Shown one piece after another: positions 8,404-16,935 of a stretch of DNA of 48,457 nt. Position 1 is the stretch's first letter; each line of letters opens with the position of its first letter. The notes beneath the pieces were generated by a model that saw only the letters and a list, made by a program, of their open reading frames with translations, had not been told where the DNA came from and did no database searches. The stretch comes from Pleurocapsa sp. CCALA 161 (lineage in GTDB: Bacteria; Cyanobacteriota; Cyanobacteriia; Cyanobacteriales; Xenococcaceae), in NCBI RefSeq assembly GCF_003003995.1, contig NZ_PVWF01000030.1, forward strand, positions 1-48,457, in the 5' to 3' direction. A program made the translations under genes and the position numbers.

Positions 8404-9072
8404 GTGACTTTTACTCCCGATGCTAATTCTTCAGAAGCAAATCAATTAGAGCGTTCTCTGAGGAAGGTTCAGCAAGAAGTACTGCGAATGGGTACTTTGG
8501 TTGAACAGTCATTTCGCCTTAGCCACCAATCCTTATTCGAGGCGGATCTTGATGCGATTCCTAAATTGCTGGTTTTAGAAAAGCAAATTGACATTTACTA
8601 CCGCCAAATAGAGTCTGACTGCGCCACCTTAATGACCCTTCAAGCACCTGTAGCCCAAGACTTAAGAATGCTTAGTGCTTTTATACAGTTGGTACGAGAT
8701 CTCGAAAGGATCGGCGACTACGCCCAAGACCTAAGCGAAATGGCTGTAAAGCTCATCAAATACCCACCTCAGTCGATTTTGCCTGAAATTGCCCAAATGT
8801 CAGAACATGCTCAACTAATGCTCGCCACTAGCTTGGTAGCTTTAGCAGACTTAGATGGGAGTTCAGGGGGTAGAGTTAAAGAATATGATGATATTGTTGA
8901 TGATGCTCACGATCGCATTTACAATGCGATCGCAATGCAAAAAAATGTGCCAGGGGTAGTCGAACCAGTTTTACTTTTAGGCTTGATTATCCGTCATTTA
9001 GAAAGAATGGCAGACCACGCTACCAATATTAGTCAGCGTGTTACCTACATTGTTACGGGCAAGAGAAACTAG
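8404..9072 (+). CDS. phoU: PhoU-family phosphate signalling protein (SphU)
   Basis: PhoU proteins restrain the Pst transporter-histidine kinase signal when phosphate is plentiful. The 222-residue sequence shows two three-helix repeats. The metal-binding signatures are DLRMLSAFIQLVRDLERIGDYAQDLSE in the first half and LLGLIIRHLERMADHATNISQRV in the second, both with the ExxxD pattern. GTG is the start codon. It is the third gene after sphR and sphS. Loss of the homologue SphU in Synechocystis makes the Pho response constitutive, and the same role is likely here. Confidence 0.93.
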   Translation: MTFTPDANSSEANQLERSLRKVQQEVLRMGTLVEQSFRLSHQSLFEADLDAIPKLLVLEKQIDIYYRQIESDCATLMTLQAPVAQDLRMLSAFIQLVRDLERIGDYAQDLSEMAVKLIKYPPQSILPEIAQMSEHAQLMLATSLVALADLDGSSGGRVKEYDDIVDDAHDRIYNAIAMQKNVPGVVEPVLLLGLIIRHLERMADHATNISQRVTYIVTGKRN

Positions 9073-9108
9073 TTTACTAGTTCTTCCTCAAGTCAAAAGT
9101 TAGAAGTA

Positions 9109-9142
9109 CGGACGCACGATCATTCGCCCGTGCAAAAGTCCG
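9109..9142. repeat. GC-rich imperfect hairpin downstream of phoU
   Basis: CGGAC-GCACG (9109-9118) pairs with CGTGC (9129-9133) and GTCCG (9138-9142), with an AAAA bulge. It stands out in AT-rich DNA and starts 37 bp after the phoU stop. The part ATCATTCGCCC resembles dispersed palindromic repeats I know from other cyanobacteria. It could help end phoU transcription, although there is no T-tract. Confidence 0.5.
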
Positions 9143-9181
9143 ATTGAAATCTTTGCTTTTATATATTTATATATTATATAT

Positions 9182-9241
9182 AGACAAGACAATTTTTTAA
9201 CAGCAGCAGATGTCCATTTAAGCTGATTAATTGTCTTGTCT
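9182..9241. repeat. Large hairpin: 13-bp perfect inverted repeat with inner stem
   Basis: AGACAAGACAATT (9182-9194) is exactly complementary to AATTGTCTTGTCT (9229-9241). Inside, CAGC (9201-9204) pairs with GCTG (9222-9225), giving a two-tier stem-loop of 60 nt. No T-tract follows in either direction. It could be a structured RNA, the residue of a small mobile element or a regulatory site ahead of the porin. Confidence 0.7.
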
Positions 9242-9582
9242 TAACCCCAGCTTTAAATTAATTTAACCGCTTGATTAAATTATTCTTATAATATAGATAG
9301 ATTGAAATCTAAAGCTATAAGTAGAACCTTCCCTGGATTCCTAATATTACTATTTCAGGTGTCAAGGTCTTGTTAATCTCAGCGTTACAATAAAATAGAC
9401 TAAGTAAAATTATCGATTAGGGGTGTGCGGTCAATAAAATGTCACGATATACAGTTAATTGATCTGGGGGTTGTTTATACTAATCACATAAGCCAGTTAA
9501 GATTTTTCTTGTGACAAAATCAAACTGTCGAAAATACTACAAAAACGTAGCTTATTTACATTTTAGGTGTGTGAGGATACAT

Positions 9583-11241
9583 ATGATTAGATTATTTTGG
9601 CAAGCGGCTAAAGTTGCTCCAGTTTTATTTGCAGCCTGTTTATTTTCCGCCAACAGTGCTTCAGCACAAAGTGTTCCTGCGGACAAAGAAGCAGTCAATC
9701 AAACTTTAGAACAAATTAATAACTATCAACAATTAAATCAAAACAATCAGTCTCAGGTAACAAACGTCAATCAATTAAGAGACGTTTCCCCTACTGATTG
9801 GGCATACGAAGCATTGCGCAGTCTAGTTGACCGTTACGGCTGTATTGCTGGTTTTCCTAACCAAACTTACCGTGGCGACCAAGCCTTGACTCGTTATGAA
9901 TTTGCTGCTGGTTTAAATTCCTGCTTAAATCAAATTGAACGTTTGATTGCTAGCAATTCAAGTAGTGTCGATCAAGAACAGCTAGATACTATCAACCGTC
10001 TGCAACAAGAGTTTGAAGCGGAACTAGCTACTCTTGGCGGTAGAGTTGACGAGATTGAAAGCCGTACTGCGGTATTAGAAGATAGCCAGTTTTCTACTAC
10101 TACTAAACTTAAAGGTGAAGCTATTTTCTCCGTTTCCGATGCCTTCGGCGATGTTGCTGATAATGATGGTGTTGAAGACAATAGCGATGAAAATGACTTA
10201 CAAACTACCTTGAGCAATCGCGTTCGTCTAAACTTTGACACTAGTTTCACAGGTAAAGACCGTTTGAGAGCTAGGCTTCAAGCTGGAAACATAACTGAGT
10301 ATGACAACGATGCGACTGGCACAAATTCCACTCGCCTTGGTTATGAAAATAACAATGATAATAATATCGAAATTGCCGACTTGCACTACCGTTTCCCTGT
10401 AGGTGAAAAAGCTAATGTTTGGGTTGGAACTGAAGGGTTAGACCTAGATGATGTTTTCAATGTCAACAACCCTCAGCTTGAAGATAGCGGTACAGGTGCT
10501 TTAACTCGCTTTAACCGTTATAACCCACTACTTTTCCGTGGTGTTGAAGGTGCTGGTGCTGGTGTCAACTTAGATATCATTGAAGATAAGGTAGGGGTTA
10601 ACGTTGCATATCTAACTGATAATGCCAGTGATTCGTCACAAGGGGAAGGTTTATTCAACGGCTCATATAATGCTGGCGCACAGCTAGAGTTTGCTCCATT
10701 TGAAGCTTTACAACTAACTGCAACCTATGTTCGTGACTATCAGAGTGGTAGCACAGTGGATGATGATGGTGATGTAGTAGGTGCTGTTAATTATGGCGGT
10801 GGCACTGTTAGTGGGGCGGTAGTTCAGCCCTTTGGTGCAGGTGTTGCTAGTAAGGCTGATAAGTTTGGTCTAGGTGCTAGTTTCAACGTTGGCGAAAAAA
10901 TTGCTTTAGGTGCCTTTGGTGGTTATGCTAATGCTGACAGTTTAGGTGCTGGAGACGATCAGTCTGGTGATATTTGGACATGGGGTGCTAACGCATCTCT
11001 ACTTGACTTAGTTAAAGAAGGTTCTGTACTATCCATTGCAGGTGGTATGCTGCCTAGATTCACTTCTGATGATGTAGCAGAAGACGAAGACACGTCTTAC
11101 TTAGTTGAAGCACTTTACAAGTTCCCTCTGAGCGACAACATTTCTATCACTCCTGGTGCATATGCTGTGTTTAACGCTAACCATGACACCACCAATGACA
11201 CTGTTTATGTAGGTGTAGTTCGTACTACCTTTGAATTCTAA
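9583..11241 (+). CDS. SLH-domain OprB-type outer-membrane porin
   Basis: Outer-membrane channel of the cyanobacterial SomA/SomB/'iron uptake porin' group, 552 residues from the ATG at 9583. That start is preferred over upstream in-frame GTG because it follows GAGGAT and begins a clean signal peptide (cleavage probably after ASA at residue 28). Then come an SLH domain (about 64-115, LRDVSPTDWAYEALRSL), which in this family binds pyruvylated peptidoglycan polymer, a short coiled coil, and an OprB beta-barrel with alternating strands ending in the C-terminal Phe typical of outer-membrane proteins. A strong terminator follows. Its position between phoU and pstS hints at anion or nutrient uptake, but no Pho box is visible. 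Confidence 0.92.
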   Translation: MIRLFWQAAKVAPVLFAACLFSANSASAQSVPADKEAVNQTLEQINNYQQLNQNNQSQVTNVNQLRDVSPTDWAYEALRSLVDRYGCIAGFPNQTYRGDQALTRYEFAAGLNSCLNQIERLIASNSSSVDQEQLDTINRLQQEFEAELATLGGRVDEIESRTAVLEDSQFSTTTKLKGEAIFSVSDAFGDVADNDGVEDNSDENDLQTTLSNRVRLNFDTSFTGKDRLRARLQAGNITEYDNDATGTNSTRLGYENNNDNNIEIADLHYRFPVGEKANVWVGTEGLDLDDVFNVNNPQLEDSGTGALTRFNRYNPLLFRGVEGAGAGVNLDIIEDKVGVNVAYLTDNASDSSQGEGLFNGSYNAGAQLEFAPFEALQLTATYVRDYQSGSTVDDDGDVVGAVNYGGGTVSGAVVQPFGAGVASKADKFGLGASFNVGEKIALGAFGGYANADSLGAGDDQSGDIWTWGANASLLDLVKEGSVLSIAGGMLPRFTSDDVAEDEDTSYLVEALYKFPLSDNISITPGAYAVFNANHDTTNDTVYVGVVRTTFEF

Positions 11242-11281
11242 ATTGAAATTCTAGAATTTAGATTCAATTTACTTCCATTTG

Positions 11282-11310
11282 AGGCAAGGTTAATCAACCT
11301 TGCCTTTTTT
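11282..11310 (+). terminator. Strong intrinsic terminator after the porin gene
   Basis: AGGCAAGGTT (11282-11291), loop AATC, and the exact complement AACCTTGCCT (11296-11305) run directly into six T residues (11305-11310). It ends porin transcription and isolates pstS. Confidence 0.93.
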
Positions 11311-11356
11311 CATATCGGGTTATGCAAATAGTACTAAATCCATTTCATATAGGTTA

Positions 11357-11397
11357 CTTAAAAAATTGTTAATTTTTTGTTAACCTGTTCTTGATAT
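11357..11397 (+). promoter_or_regulatory. Pho box upstream of pstS (four direct repeats, 11-bp period)
   Basis: TTAA cores lie at 11358, 11369 and 11380 and a TTGA core at 11391, all exactly 11 bp apart. The third unit, GTTAACCTG, is closest to the cyanobacterial SphR/PhoB consensus (pyrimidine-TTAA-two pyrimidines-A/T octamers with 3-nt gaps). The array lies about 135 bp before the pstS start. This is the best-supported regulatory site in the window. Confidence 0.82.
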
Positions 11398-11530
11398 ATA
11401 AGTAAACAAAACAAGCTAAATTAATGTAGCTATTAAAACAAAAATCCTTGTTTGCTAAAATTTTTCTTTAATAGTTGGTTGTTCAATAAATATTAATTCA
11501 CCTAATCTAGCAATTACCAGCAATTTATAT

Positions 11531-12622
11531 ATGGTGTCTACAGTTTTTTTTAAACGTCAAGCTTTTTTTGCTCCTTTTCTAGCCCTAACTTTGAGTCTTA
11601 CTGCCTGTGGTGGCACTGGCACTCAAACCCAGACTCAGGCTCCTAACCAAACTGATGATGGTGATAGTGCTCAGTCTGTATCTTTAACTGGTGCTGGGGC
11701 AAGCTTTCCTGCTCCTTTATATCAAAAATGGTTTTCTGAATATAATAAACAAAATCCTAATGTTCAAGTTTCTTATCAATCCGTTGGTAGCGGTGCGGGA
11801 GTAGAACAGTTTACCCAGGGTACAGTAGACTTTGGGGCTAGCGATGTGGCGATGGATGACGAAGAAATGGCTGCGGTAGAAAGAGGGGTGGCATTATTAC
11901 CCATGACCGCAGGAAGTATTGTTTTAGCTTATAACTTACCAGATGTGACTGGGCTTAAACTTTCGCGTCAAGTATATGCCGATATACTACTGGGTAAAAT
12001 TACAAAATGGAATGATCCAGCGATCGCCAAAATCAATCCTGATGCTACACTACCAGATACTGACATTACCGTAGTTTATCGTTCTGATGGGAGTGGTACT
12101 ACTGGAGTATTTACCAAGCATCTAAGCGCAATTAGCCCTGAATGGTCTGAAAAAGTTGGTGAAGGTAAAACCGTAGAATGGCCGACAGGCGTGGGCGCTA
12201 AGGGGAATGAAGGCGTGACGGCACAGATTCTGCAAACCGAAGGTTCTTTGGGTTACATTGAATACGGTTATGCTAAACAGCAAGATATTGCCACAGCAAC
12301 TTTAGAAAATAAAGCAGGTCAATATATCGCTCCTTCTAGCGAAACTGCGGCTGGGGCTTTGAGTGCAGCAACTTTACCTGAAAACTTAAGAGCATTTATT
12401 GCCGATCCCGAAGGACAAAATTCTTATCCCATTGTGACCTATACTTGGCTGCTAGCATATCAGAATTATGACGATCCTAATAAACTTAAAGCTTTGAAAG
12501 ATGTAGTAAACTGGTCACTAACTGATGGACAGGCTTTTGCTGATGAACTAGGCTATATTCCTTTACCTCCAACTGTTGTGGAGAAAGTTCAGGCAAAATT
12601 AAAGACAATTCAAAGCAAGTAA
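11531..12622 (+). CDS. pstS: Phosphate ABC transporter substrate-binding lipoprotein PstS
   Basis: Periplasmic high-affinity phosphate receptor of 363 residues. A signal peptide ends in the lipobox L-T-A-C with C26 as the lipidated cysteine, followed by a Gln/Thr-rich linker. The mature protein begins SLTGAGASFPAPLYQKW, the PstS hallmark, and has phosphate-binding loops YRSDGSGTTGVFTKHL and VGSGAGVEQFTQGTVDFGASD. It is preceded by a Pho box and followed by a terminator, so it is probably monocistronic; pstC, pstA and pstB are not in the window. Strong induction by phosphate starvation through SphS-SphR is the likely regulation. Confidence 0.95.
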   Translation: MVSTVFFKRQAFFAPFLALTLSLTACGGTGTQTQTQAPNQTDDGDSAQSVSLTGAGASFPAPLYQKWFSEYNKQNPNVQVSYQSVGSGAGVEQFTQGTVDFGASDVAMDDEEMAAVERGVALLPMTAGSIVLAYNLPDVTGLKLSRQVYADILLGKITKWNDPAIAKINPDATLPDTDITVVYRSDGSGTTGVFTKHLSAISPEWSEKVGEGKTVEWPTGVGAKGNEGVTAQILQTEGSLGYIEYGYAKQQDIATATLENKAGQYIAPSSETAAGALSAATLPENLRAFIADPEGQNSYPIVTYTWLLAYQNYDDPNKLKALKDVVNWSLTDGQAFADELGYIPLPPTVVEKVQAKLKTIQSK

Positions 12623-12686
12623 AGCCTCAAGCTGCTCAAGCAAAAAAAACTGTTGAGGTTGTCTATTACCCATTGCTAAACTAATT

Positions 12687-12715
12687 TTCCCTGTCAGTCA
12701 TGATGGGGAATTTTT
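12687..12715 (+). terminator. Intrinsic terminator after pstS
   Basis: TTCCCTGTCA (12687-12696), loop GTCA, and TGATGGGGAA (12701-12710) form a 10-bp stem with two G-U pairs, followed by five T residues. It lies 64 bp after the pstS stop. Confidence 0.85.
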
Positions 12716-12942
12716 GTGTTGAATTTCTACTTTTGCTTAGAAGTCTTATTATGGAGATAGTTAATAGTCGATCTGGCTACTGGCTATTTATAGATTATCG
12801 GCTCTGGACTAATAAATTGCGATCGCTATATGCACAGATATTTACAGCGAAACTGTATAAATTTTGTAGTGATGCGATCCCGAGCGTGATTACCCTATCA
12901 TTAGAAGTCAATTATTTTTAAACAGCATAATCAATCAACCCG
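12716..12942. other. Spacer between pstS terminator and rre1
   Basis: A 227-bp stretch with one HIP1 site. An open frame of 73 codons (12700-12921) begins inside the terminator stem and has no family resemblance, so I treat the stretch as non-coding leader and promoter DNA of the next gene. Confidence 0.6.
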
Positions 12943-13647
12943 ATGTCAGAAAAACAATTATTATTGGTAGACGATGAGCCAGGAATTAGAGAATCAGTCC
13001 AGGCTTATTTAGAGGATACTGAAGGCTGGAATGTTACCGCAGCTAGCACTGCTGATGAGGCGTGGCAAAATATTGAATCTCAGACTCCAGATTTGATTAT
13101 TTCCGATATTATGATGCCAGAAGTTAATGGCTATCAATTCCTCGCCAAACTACGAGAAGATCCACGCTATCGTTCTATTCCTGTAGTTTTTCTGACTGCT
13201 AGAGGTATGACCAGCGATCGCATTCAAGGATATGAGTCTGGGTGTGATGCTTATCTATCCAAACCTTTCGATCCCGAAGAATTAGAAGCGATCGTCAAAA
13301 ATCTGCTGTCTAAAACCCCCATCAGTAGCGGTAATGGCGATAGTAGTGCTGAATTAGAAAAAATCACCAAAGAATTAGTCGAAATCAAAGCCAAGTTAGA
13401 CGATAAGTTAGGGGGAGGAGGTGGAATTAACGTAACTCCTCCTCCCATCAAAATAGACTTAACCCCACGGGAACAAAGCGTTTTGGATCTAGTAGCACAG
13501 GGCTTAATGAATAAAGAAATTGCTCGCGAGTTAAGCACTAGCGTCAGAAACGTCGAAAAATATGTCAGTCGTTTGTTTGGCAAGACAGGTACTAATAGCC
13601 GTACTGAACTTGTGCGTTTTGCCCTACAGCATGGTTTAACTCAATGA
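12943..13647 (+). CDS. rre1: Rre1/Ycf29-type response regulator (REC + LuxR HTH)
   Basis: NarL-family transcription factor of 234 residues. The receiver domain (about 4-122) has the acidic pair in LLVDDEPG, phospho-acceptor D55 in IISDIMMPEVNGYQF and lysine in YLSKPFDPEE. The stretch LTARGMTSDRIQGYESGCDAY strongly resembles plastid-encoded Ycf29. A low-complexity linker (GGGGGI) leads to a LuxR-type helix-turn-helix (about 170-230, LTPREQSVLDLVAQGLMNKEIA). In Synechocystis the orthologue Rre1 pairs with Hik2 in redox and stress signalling. The family is certain; the rre1 name rests on recalled similarity. Confidence 0.85.
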   Translation: MSEKQLLLVDDEPGIRESVQAYLEDTEGWNVTAASTADEAWQNIESQTPDLIISDIMMPEVNGYQFLAKLREDPRYRSIPVVFLTARGMTSDRIQGYESGCDAYLSKPFDPEELEAIVKNLLSKTPISSGNGDSSAELEKITKELVEIKAKLDDKLGGGGGINVTPPPIKIDLTPREQSVLDLVAQGLMNKEIARELSTSVRNVEKYVSRLFGKTGTNSRTELVRFALQHGLTQ

Positions 13648-13730
13648 GCAAAAATAGACAATTGCTAATTATTTGATGTTATAAAACTAAGTTATATATA
13701 ACAAAATTGCTATAAATTGAAAATTCCAAC

Positions 13731-14315
13731 ATGATAGCTCATACTACTTACTTTGAGATGTTGACGACAAAATATTTAGGCGCATTTTTTCCCGCGATCG
13801 CTTTGGATAGTCTCTTTTCCACTCAGGGGATAATGGTGATGCTTTTGGTGGCTTATGCAGGGGCAATGTGGATGTTTCTCAGCAGCGCACCGAAAGTATA
13901 TACGGTTATGGTATCAGACTTGCAAAATGCCCAGCGGTTTTATGAGGGATTGTTAGATTTGCCCGCAGCGGATGTACCCTTGCACTATTATTATAATTAT
14001 GAACAGACGATGGGAGCAGGAGGGCTCGACCCCTTGTATATGTCGGCAACTCCTGGTAATACGAGTTTCAGCGGTGCAGATGGGCTTTGGTATCAATTGA
14101 GAAAAAATACCCAACTCCATATTATTGCAGGTGCTAGTGGTGGGTATAAAGAACGTCAACGCCATGTTTGTTTTGACCGCGACTGTTTGGAAGCTTTGTT
14201 GTTACGGGTGCAGTCTCGACGCTTAAAGTATAAAATTCGTCGAGATCAACCGTTAAATTTTTTGGTTAAAGATATCGACAATCAAACTATTGAAATGGCA
14301 GAAGTATCAAACTAA
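13731..14315 (+). CDS. Membrane-anchored VOC/glyoxalase-like protein
   Basis: A 194-residue protein with an N-terminal hydrophobic segment (about 30-52, GIMVMLLVAYAGAMWMFLSS) followed by a vicinal-oxygen-chelate fold: VYTVMVSDLQNAQRFYEGLLDLP is the classic first beta-alpha unit, HVCFDRDCLEALLLRVQ and NFLVKDIDNQTIEMAEV the last. The insert rich in Tyr, Gly and Ser between the units is unusual. Usual VOC metal ligands are not obvious, so it may bind a ligand rather than act as a lyase. It follows rre1 by 83 bp and may share its transcript. The function is unknown, though it looks like a conserved cyanobacterial protein. Confidence 0.75.
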   Translation: MIAHTTYFEMLTTKYLGAFFPAIALDSLFSTQGIMVMLLVAYAGAMWMFLSSAPKVYTVMVSDLQNAQRFYEGLLDLPAADVPLHYYYNYEQTMGAGGLDPLYMSATPGNTSFSGADGLWYQLRKNTQLHIIAGASGGYKERQRHVCFDRDCLEALLLRVQSRRLKYKIRRDQPLNFLVKDIDNQTIEMAEVSN

Positions 14316-14359
14316 GCTTTAAAAGCTTTGTACCAATTAACAGTAGAATGTGAGTTTTG

Positions 14360-15202
14360 TTAGCCTGGATTATTTAGTTGACTAGACAGCAAGCTTAACT
14401 TATTTTTGGCTGCTGAATAAAGCTGTAAATCATCTTGATTAGCATCTAGCAATCTTTGATAAGTATTGTGGTCTAAATTAGTACGGATCAAGTCTAATTT
14501 TTCGTCTTGAGAAAGGTTGCGTTCAGAGGTTATATTTTTATGAACAGATTGGAACTGAAACAAGGGATAATATTTAGCGATCGCCTGACGATAAAGCTCC
14601 ATTGATAAATCAAACTCGGCAACAATACCAACTATAGGTAACCAGTCTAAGCCATCTAAGGCTCGTTCTAATTCAGTTTTGTTGGGTTGAGAATTTAGCC
14701 AGGAAAATCTGTAGTTTTGAAAATTACGACAGGATCTATTTAGCGGTTGGTCTAGCTGATAGTTAAGATAGCCTGCAAAATCCTTTGATTGGGCTAGTTT
14801 GATACTTGCATTTAGAACCTGGCGATGCTTACGTTCGAAATTATATACTGACCAAAGACGAATAAGCGGATGACGCAGAAAAACAATTGGCAATACCAAT
14901 GTATTATCTAAGCTAGGTAAGGGGAAAAGCGCCGTATGGGAAGAGAAAGCGGAGATATTTTGCTGCTCTAGCCAGTTTTGAACCAAATGAGAATTTGATT
15001 GCTGATTAATTTTGGGAAACTCAATTTTACTCCAGGCAGAGCCAAAATTTTGCTTTAAAATAACATCTACTGAAGTTCCCGCATTTTTAAACAAGTGATA
15101 GTGTGCCACAATTACATTCTGGGCAGGACACTGATTGGTTACTGAAGAAAATTGACGACTAATACTGTTCATGGATAATTGGTATGCATTTGTTGTTGAC
15201 AT
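14360..15202 (-). CDS. Sulfotransferase family protein
   Basis: Probable PAPS-dependent sulfotransferase of 280 residues, counted from ATG at 15202; a TTG four codons upstream is the alternative. The 5'-phosphosulfate loop reads HYHLFKNAGTSVD (about 35-47), comparable to HIPKTGGTS of the Sulfotransfer_2 group, and the 3'-phosphate loop reads PIVFLRHPLIRLWSVYNFER. No signal peptide or membrane helix is seen. Neighbours downstream on the chromosome (sugar-phosphate transferase and GT4 glycosyltransferase) suggest sulfation of a surface polysaccharide, but that is inference. It converges on the VOC gene, with only 44 bp between stops. Confidence 0.8.
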   Translation of the reverse strand: MSTTNAYQLSMNSISRQFSSVTNQCPAQNVIVAHYHLFKNAGTSVDVILKQNFGSAWSKIEFPKINQQSNSHLVQNWLEQQNISAFSSHTALFPLPSLDNTLVLPIVFLRHPLIRLWSVYNFERKHRQVLNASIKLAQSKDFAGYLNYQLDQPLNRSCRNFQNYRFSWLNSQPNKTELERALDGLDWLPIVGIVAEFDLSMELYRQAIAKYYPLFQFQSVHKNITSERNLSQDEKLDLIRTNLDHNTYQRLLDANQDDLQLYSAAKNKLSLLSSQLNNPG

Positions 15203-15251
15203 ATCATGAACCAACTTTACCTAAATCGTAAAGAAGCCCCAATGCTTCAAA

Positions 15252-15719
15252 TCAAATCACTTGCCAAACGTATTTAGAAAAAACCATTGCAATACTAATT
15301 CCTAAGCTCAATCCAACTAATACTTGAAAGGGAGTATGTCCTAGTAACTCTTTTAACCTTTCTTCATTAAAATTGTGTTTCTCTTGGAATAGCTCATCAA
15401 TTAGCTGATTAAGTATTTTTGCCTGCTTTCCTGCTGCCTGACGAACTCCTGCTGCGTCGTACATCACAATGATGGCAAATAGACAGGCGATCGCAAATTC
15501 TGCACTAGACCATCCCATAGTCAGACCAACACTAGTTGCTAAAGCACCGACTAAGGCGGAGTGAGCGCTGGGCATTCCTCCTGGAGCAAGTAAATAAGTC
15601 AGGTTGAGCTTACGGCTTCTAATTAAGTCAATGACTAACTTTAATCCCTGTGCCGTAATGCAGGCAATGAGTGCAACTATCAATATCTGGTTGTGTAAGA
15701 TATCAGCAACTTCCTGCAT
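15252..15719 (-). CDS. Divergent PAP2-family membrane protein (DUF212)
   Basis: A 155-residue integral membrane protein related to acid phosphatases and vanadium haloperoxidases. The family signature is LAPGGMPSAHSALVGALATS, with the GMPSAHSA core, and DAAGVRQAAGKQAKILN follows. About four membrane helices are present. It lies 43 bp downstream of crtE on the same strand, a pairing seen in many cyanobacteria, so a role in prenyl-diphosphate or lipid-phosphate metabolism is plausible though unproven. The ATG at 15719 is the only sensible start. Confidence 0.9.
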   Translation of the reverse strand: MQEVADILHNQILIVALIACITAQGLKLVIDLIRSRKLNLTYLLAPGGMPSAHSALVGALATSVGLTMGWSSAEFAIACLFAIIVMYDAAGVRQAAGKQAKILNQLIDELFQEKHNFNEERLKELLGHTPFQVLVGLSLGISIAMVFSKYVWQVI

Positions 15720-15762
15720 GGTTGGTTTTCTTTGCCCTAAAATATTGTGTAATTAGATGTAA

Positions 15763-16776
15763 TTAGCGATCGCGAGTTACGATGTAGTTAGCGATCGCTC
15801 TCAACGGCTCGGCTTGAATACCATAGTTAGATAGCTCAGCGATCGCACTATCAACCAGCTCTTGTGCTTTGAGTCGAGATTTTTCTAATCCCCACAAACT
15901 AGGATAAGTAGCTTTTTGCGCCTGTAAATCTTTACCTGCTGTTTTGCCTAACTGCTCGTCAGTGGCGGTAATATCTAAAATATCATCAATTATCTGAAAA
16001 GCTAGACCGATATTTTGCGCATAGCGAGATAGCCTTGCAATGTCTTCTGATTCGGCATTTGCTAAAATTGCTCCGCATACCACAGAAGCTTCTAATAATG
16101 CCCCAGTTTTATGGGTATGGATAAAGCTGAGGGTTTCTGCCGTAATATCCAATTTTCCTTCTGATTCTAAATCTAATACCTGTCCCCCAACTAAACCTGC
16201 TGCTCCCACAGTATGACCTAAAGCAGCCACTACTCGAATAATATTTTCGGGAGCGACATTATTGGTTTGAGTCGCCACATATTCAAACGCATAAGCTAAT
16301 AAACCATCCCCCGCCAAAATCGCAATATCGTCCCCATACACTTTATGATTAGTCGGTTTGCCGCGACGAAAATCGTCATTGTCCATCGCGGGTAAATCAT
16401 CATGAATTAAGGACATGGTGTGAATCATTTCTAAAGCACAGGCTGTAGGCATCGCCATTGCTTGAGTTCCCCCCATCAGGTCGCAGGTTGCCAAGCACAA
16501 AATAGGGCGTAGCCTTTTACCTCCCGCCAGTAAAGAATAGCGCATCGCTTCGTAGATTTTTTCGGGTCTGGCGATCGCAATTGATTGATCTAACGCTTGT
16601 TCAACTATAATCTGCTGCTGTTTTAAATAGTTGTTCAAGTCAAATATGGCAGGTGTTTCTGGCTCAGTTAGCTGTTTTTTGGCTTGTACCATATAAGAGT
16701 CAAATATAGTTGTTAATTCATGGTTTATTATCTCTTGCTTGGGTATTTTAACCAAATTTATTGAGGCTGCGGTCAT
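15763..16776 (-). CDS. crtE: Geranylgeranyl diphosphate synthase
   Basis: Trans-prenyl synthase that condenses isopentenyl units to GGPP, the precursor of carotenoids, the chlorophyll phytyl tail and quinone side chains. The first aspartate-rich motif is [11 protein letters not shown] (D126, D127, D132) and the second is [25 protein letters not shown] binds the substrate diphosphate. The annotated frame gives 337 residues. The usual cyanobacterial start corresponds better to ATG at 16692 (MVQAKKQ, 309 residues), so the N-terminal 28 residues are doubtful. It is translated toward the PAP2-like gene. Confidence 0.94.
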   Translation of the reverse strand: MTAASINLVKIPKQEIINHELTTIFDSYMVQAKKQLTEPETPAIFDLNNYLKQQQIIVEQALDQSIAIARPEKIYEAMRYSLLAGGKRLRPILCLATCDLMGGTQAMAMPTACALEMIHTMSLIHDDLPAMDNDDFRRGKPTNHKVYGDDIAILAGDGLLAYAFEYVATQTNNVAPENIIRVVAALGHTVGAAGLVGGQVLDLESEGKLDITAETLSFIHTHKTGALLEASVVCGAILANAESEDIARLSRYAQNIGLAFQIIDDILDITATDEQLGKTAGKDLQAQKATYPSLWGLEKSRLKAQELVDSAIAELSNYGIQAEPLRAIANYIVTRDR

Positions 16777-16935
16777 CGCTGTTGAGTTTTGTTGAGCAAG
16801 AGTTCAAAACAATTTGGTAACTATCTTGATTGACTGTCTAATTAAAAAACTTACTTCGATAGTAAGGCAACATCTTTTATCCGAGCCATTATTGCTAGAT
16901 ATCTTGCTTGTTCGAAGTATTATCTTAATGATTTA

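Larger units (their letters stand above)
9073..9582. other. 510-bp non-coding region between phoU and the porin gene
   Basis: No coding sequence is supported. It contains a GC-rich imperfect hairpin (9109-9142), an AT run of TATA repeats (about 9160-9182), a 60-bp hairpin with 13-bp perfect arms (9182-9241) and then the porin leader. TTAA tetramers occur here but never at 11-bp spacing, so I see no Pho box for the porin. Confidence 0.6.

Noticed and set aside
9511-9582. Upstream GTG start for the porin (24 extra residues)
   Set aside because: The extension is basic and would bury the signal peptide; the ATG at 9583 has GAGGAT ahead of it and begins a normal signal sequence.
12700-12921. 73-codon open frame between pstS and rre1
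   Set aside because: It begins inside the 3' arm region of the pstS terminator hairpin, shows no family resemblance and is not preceded by a ribosome binding site.
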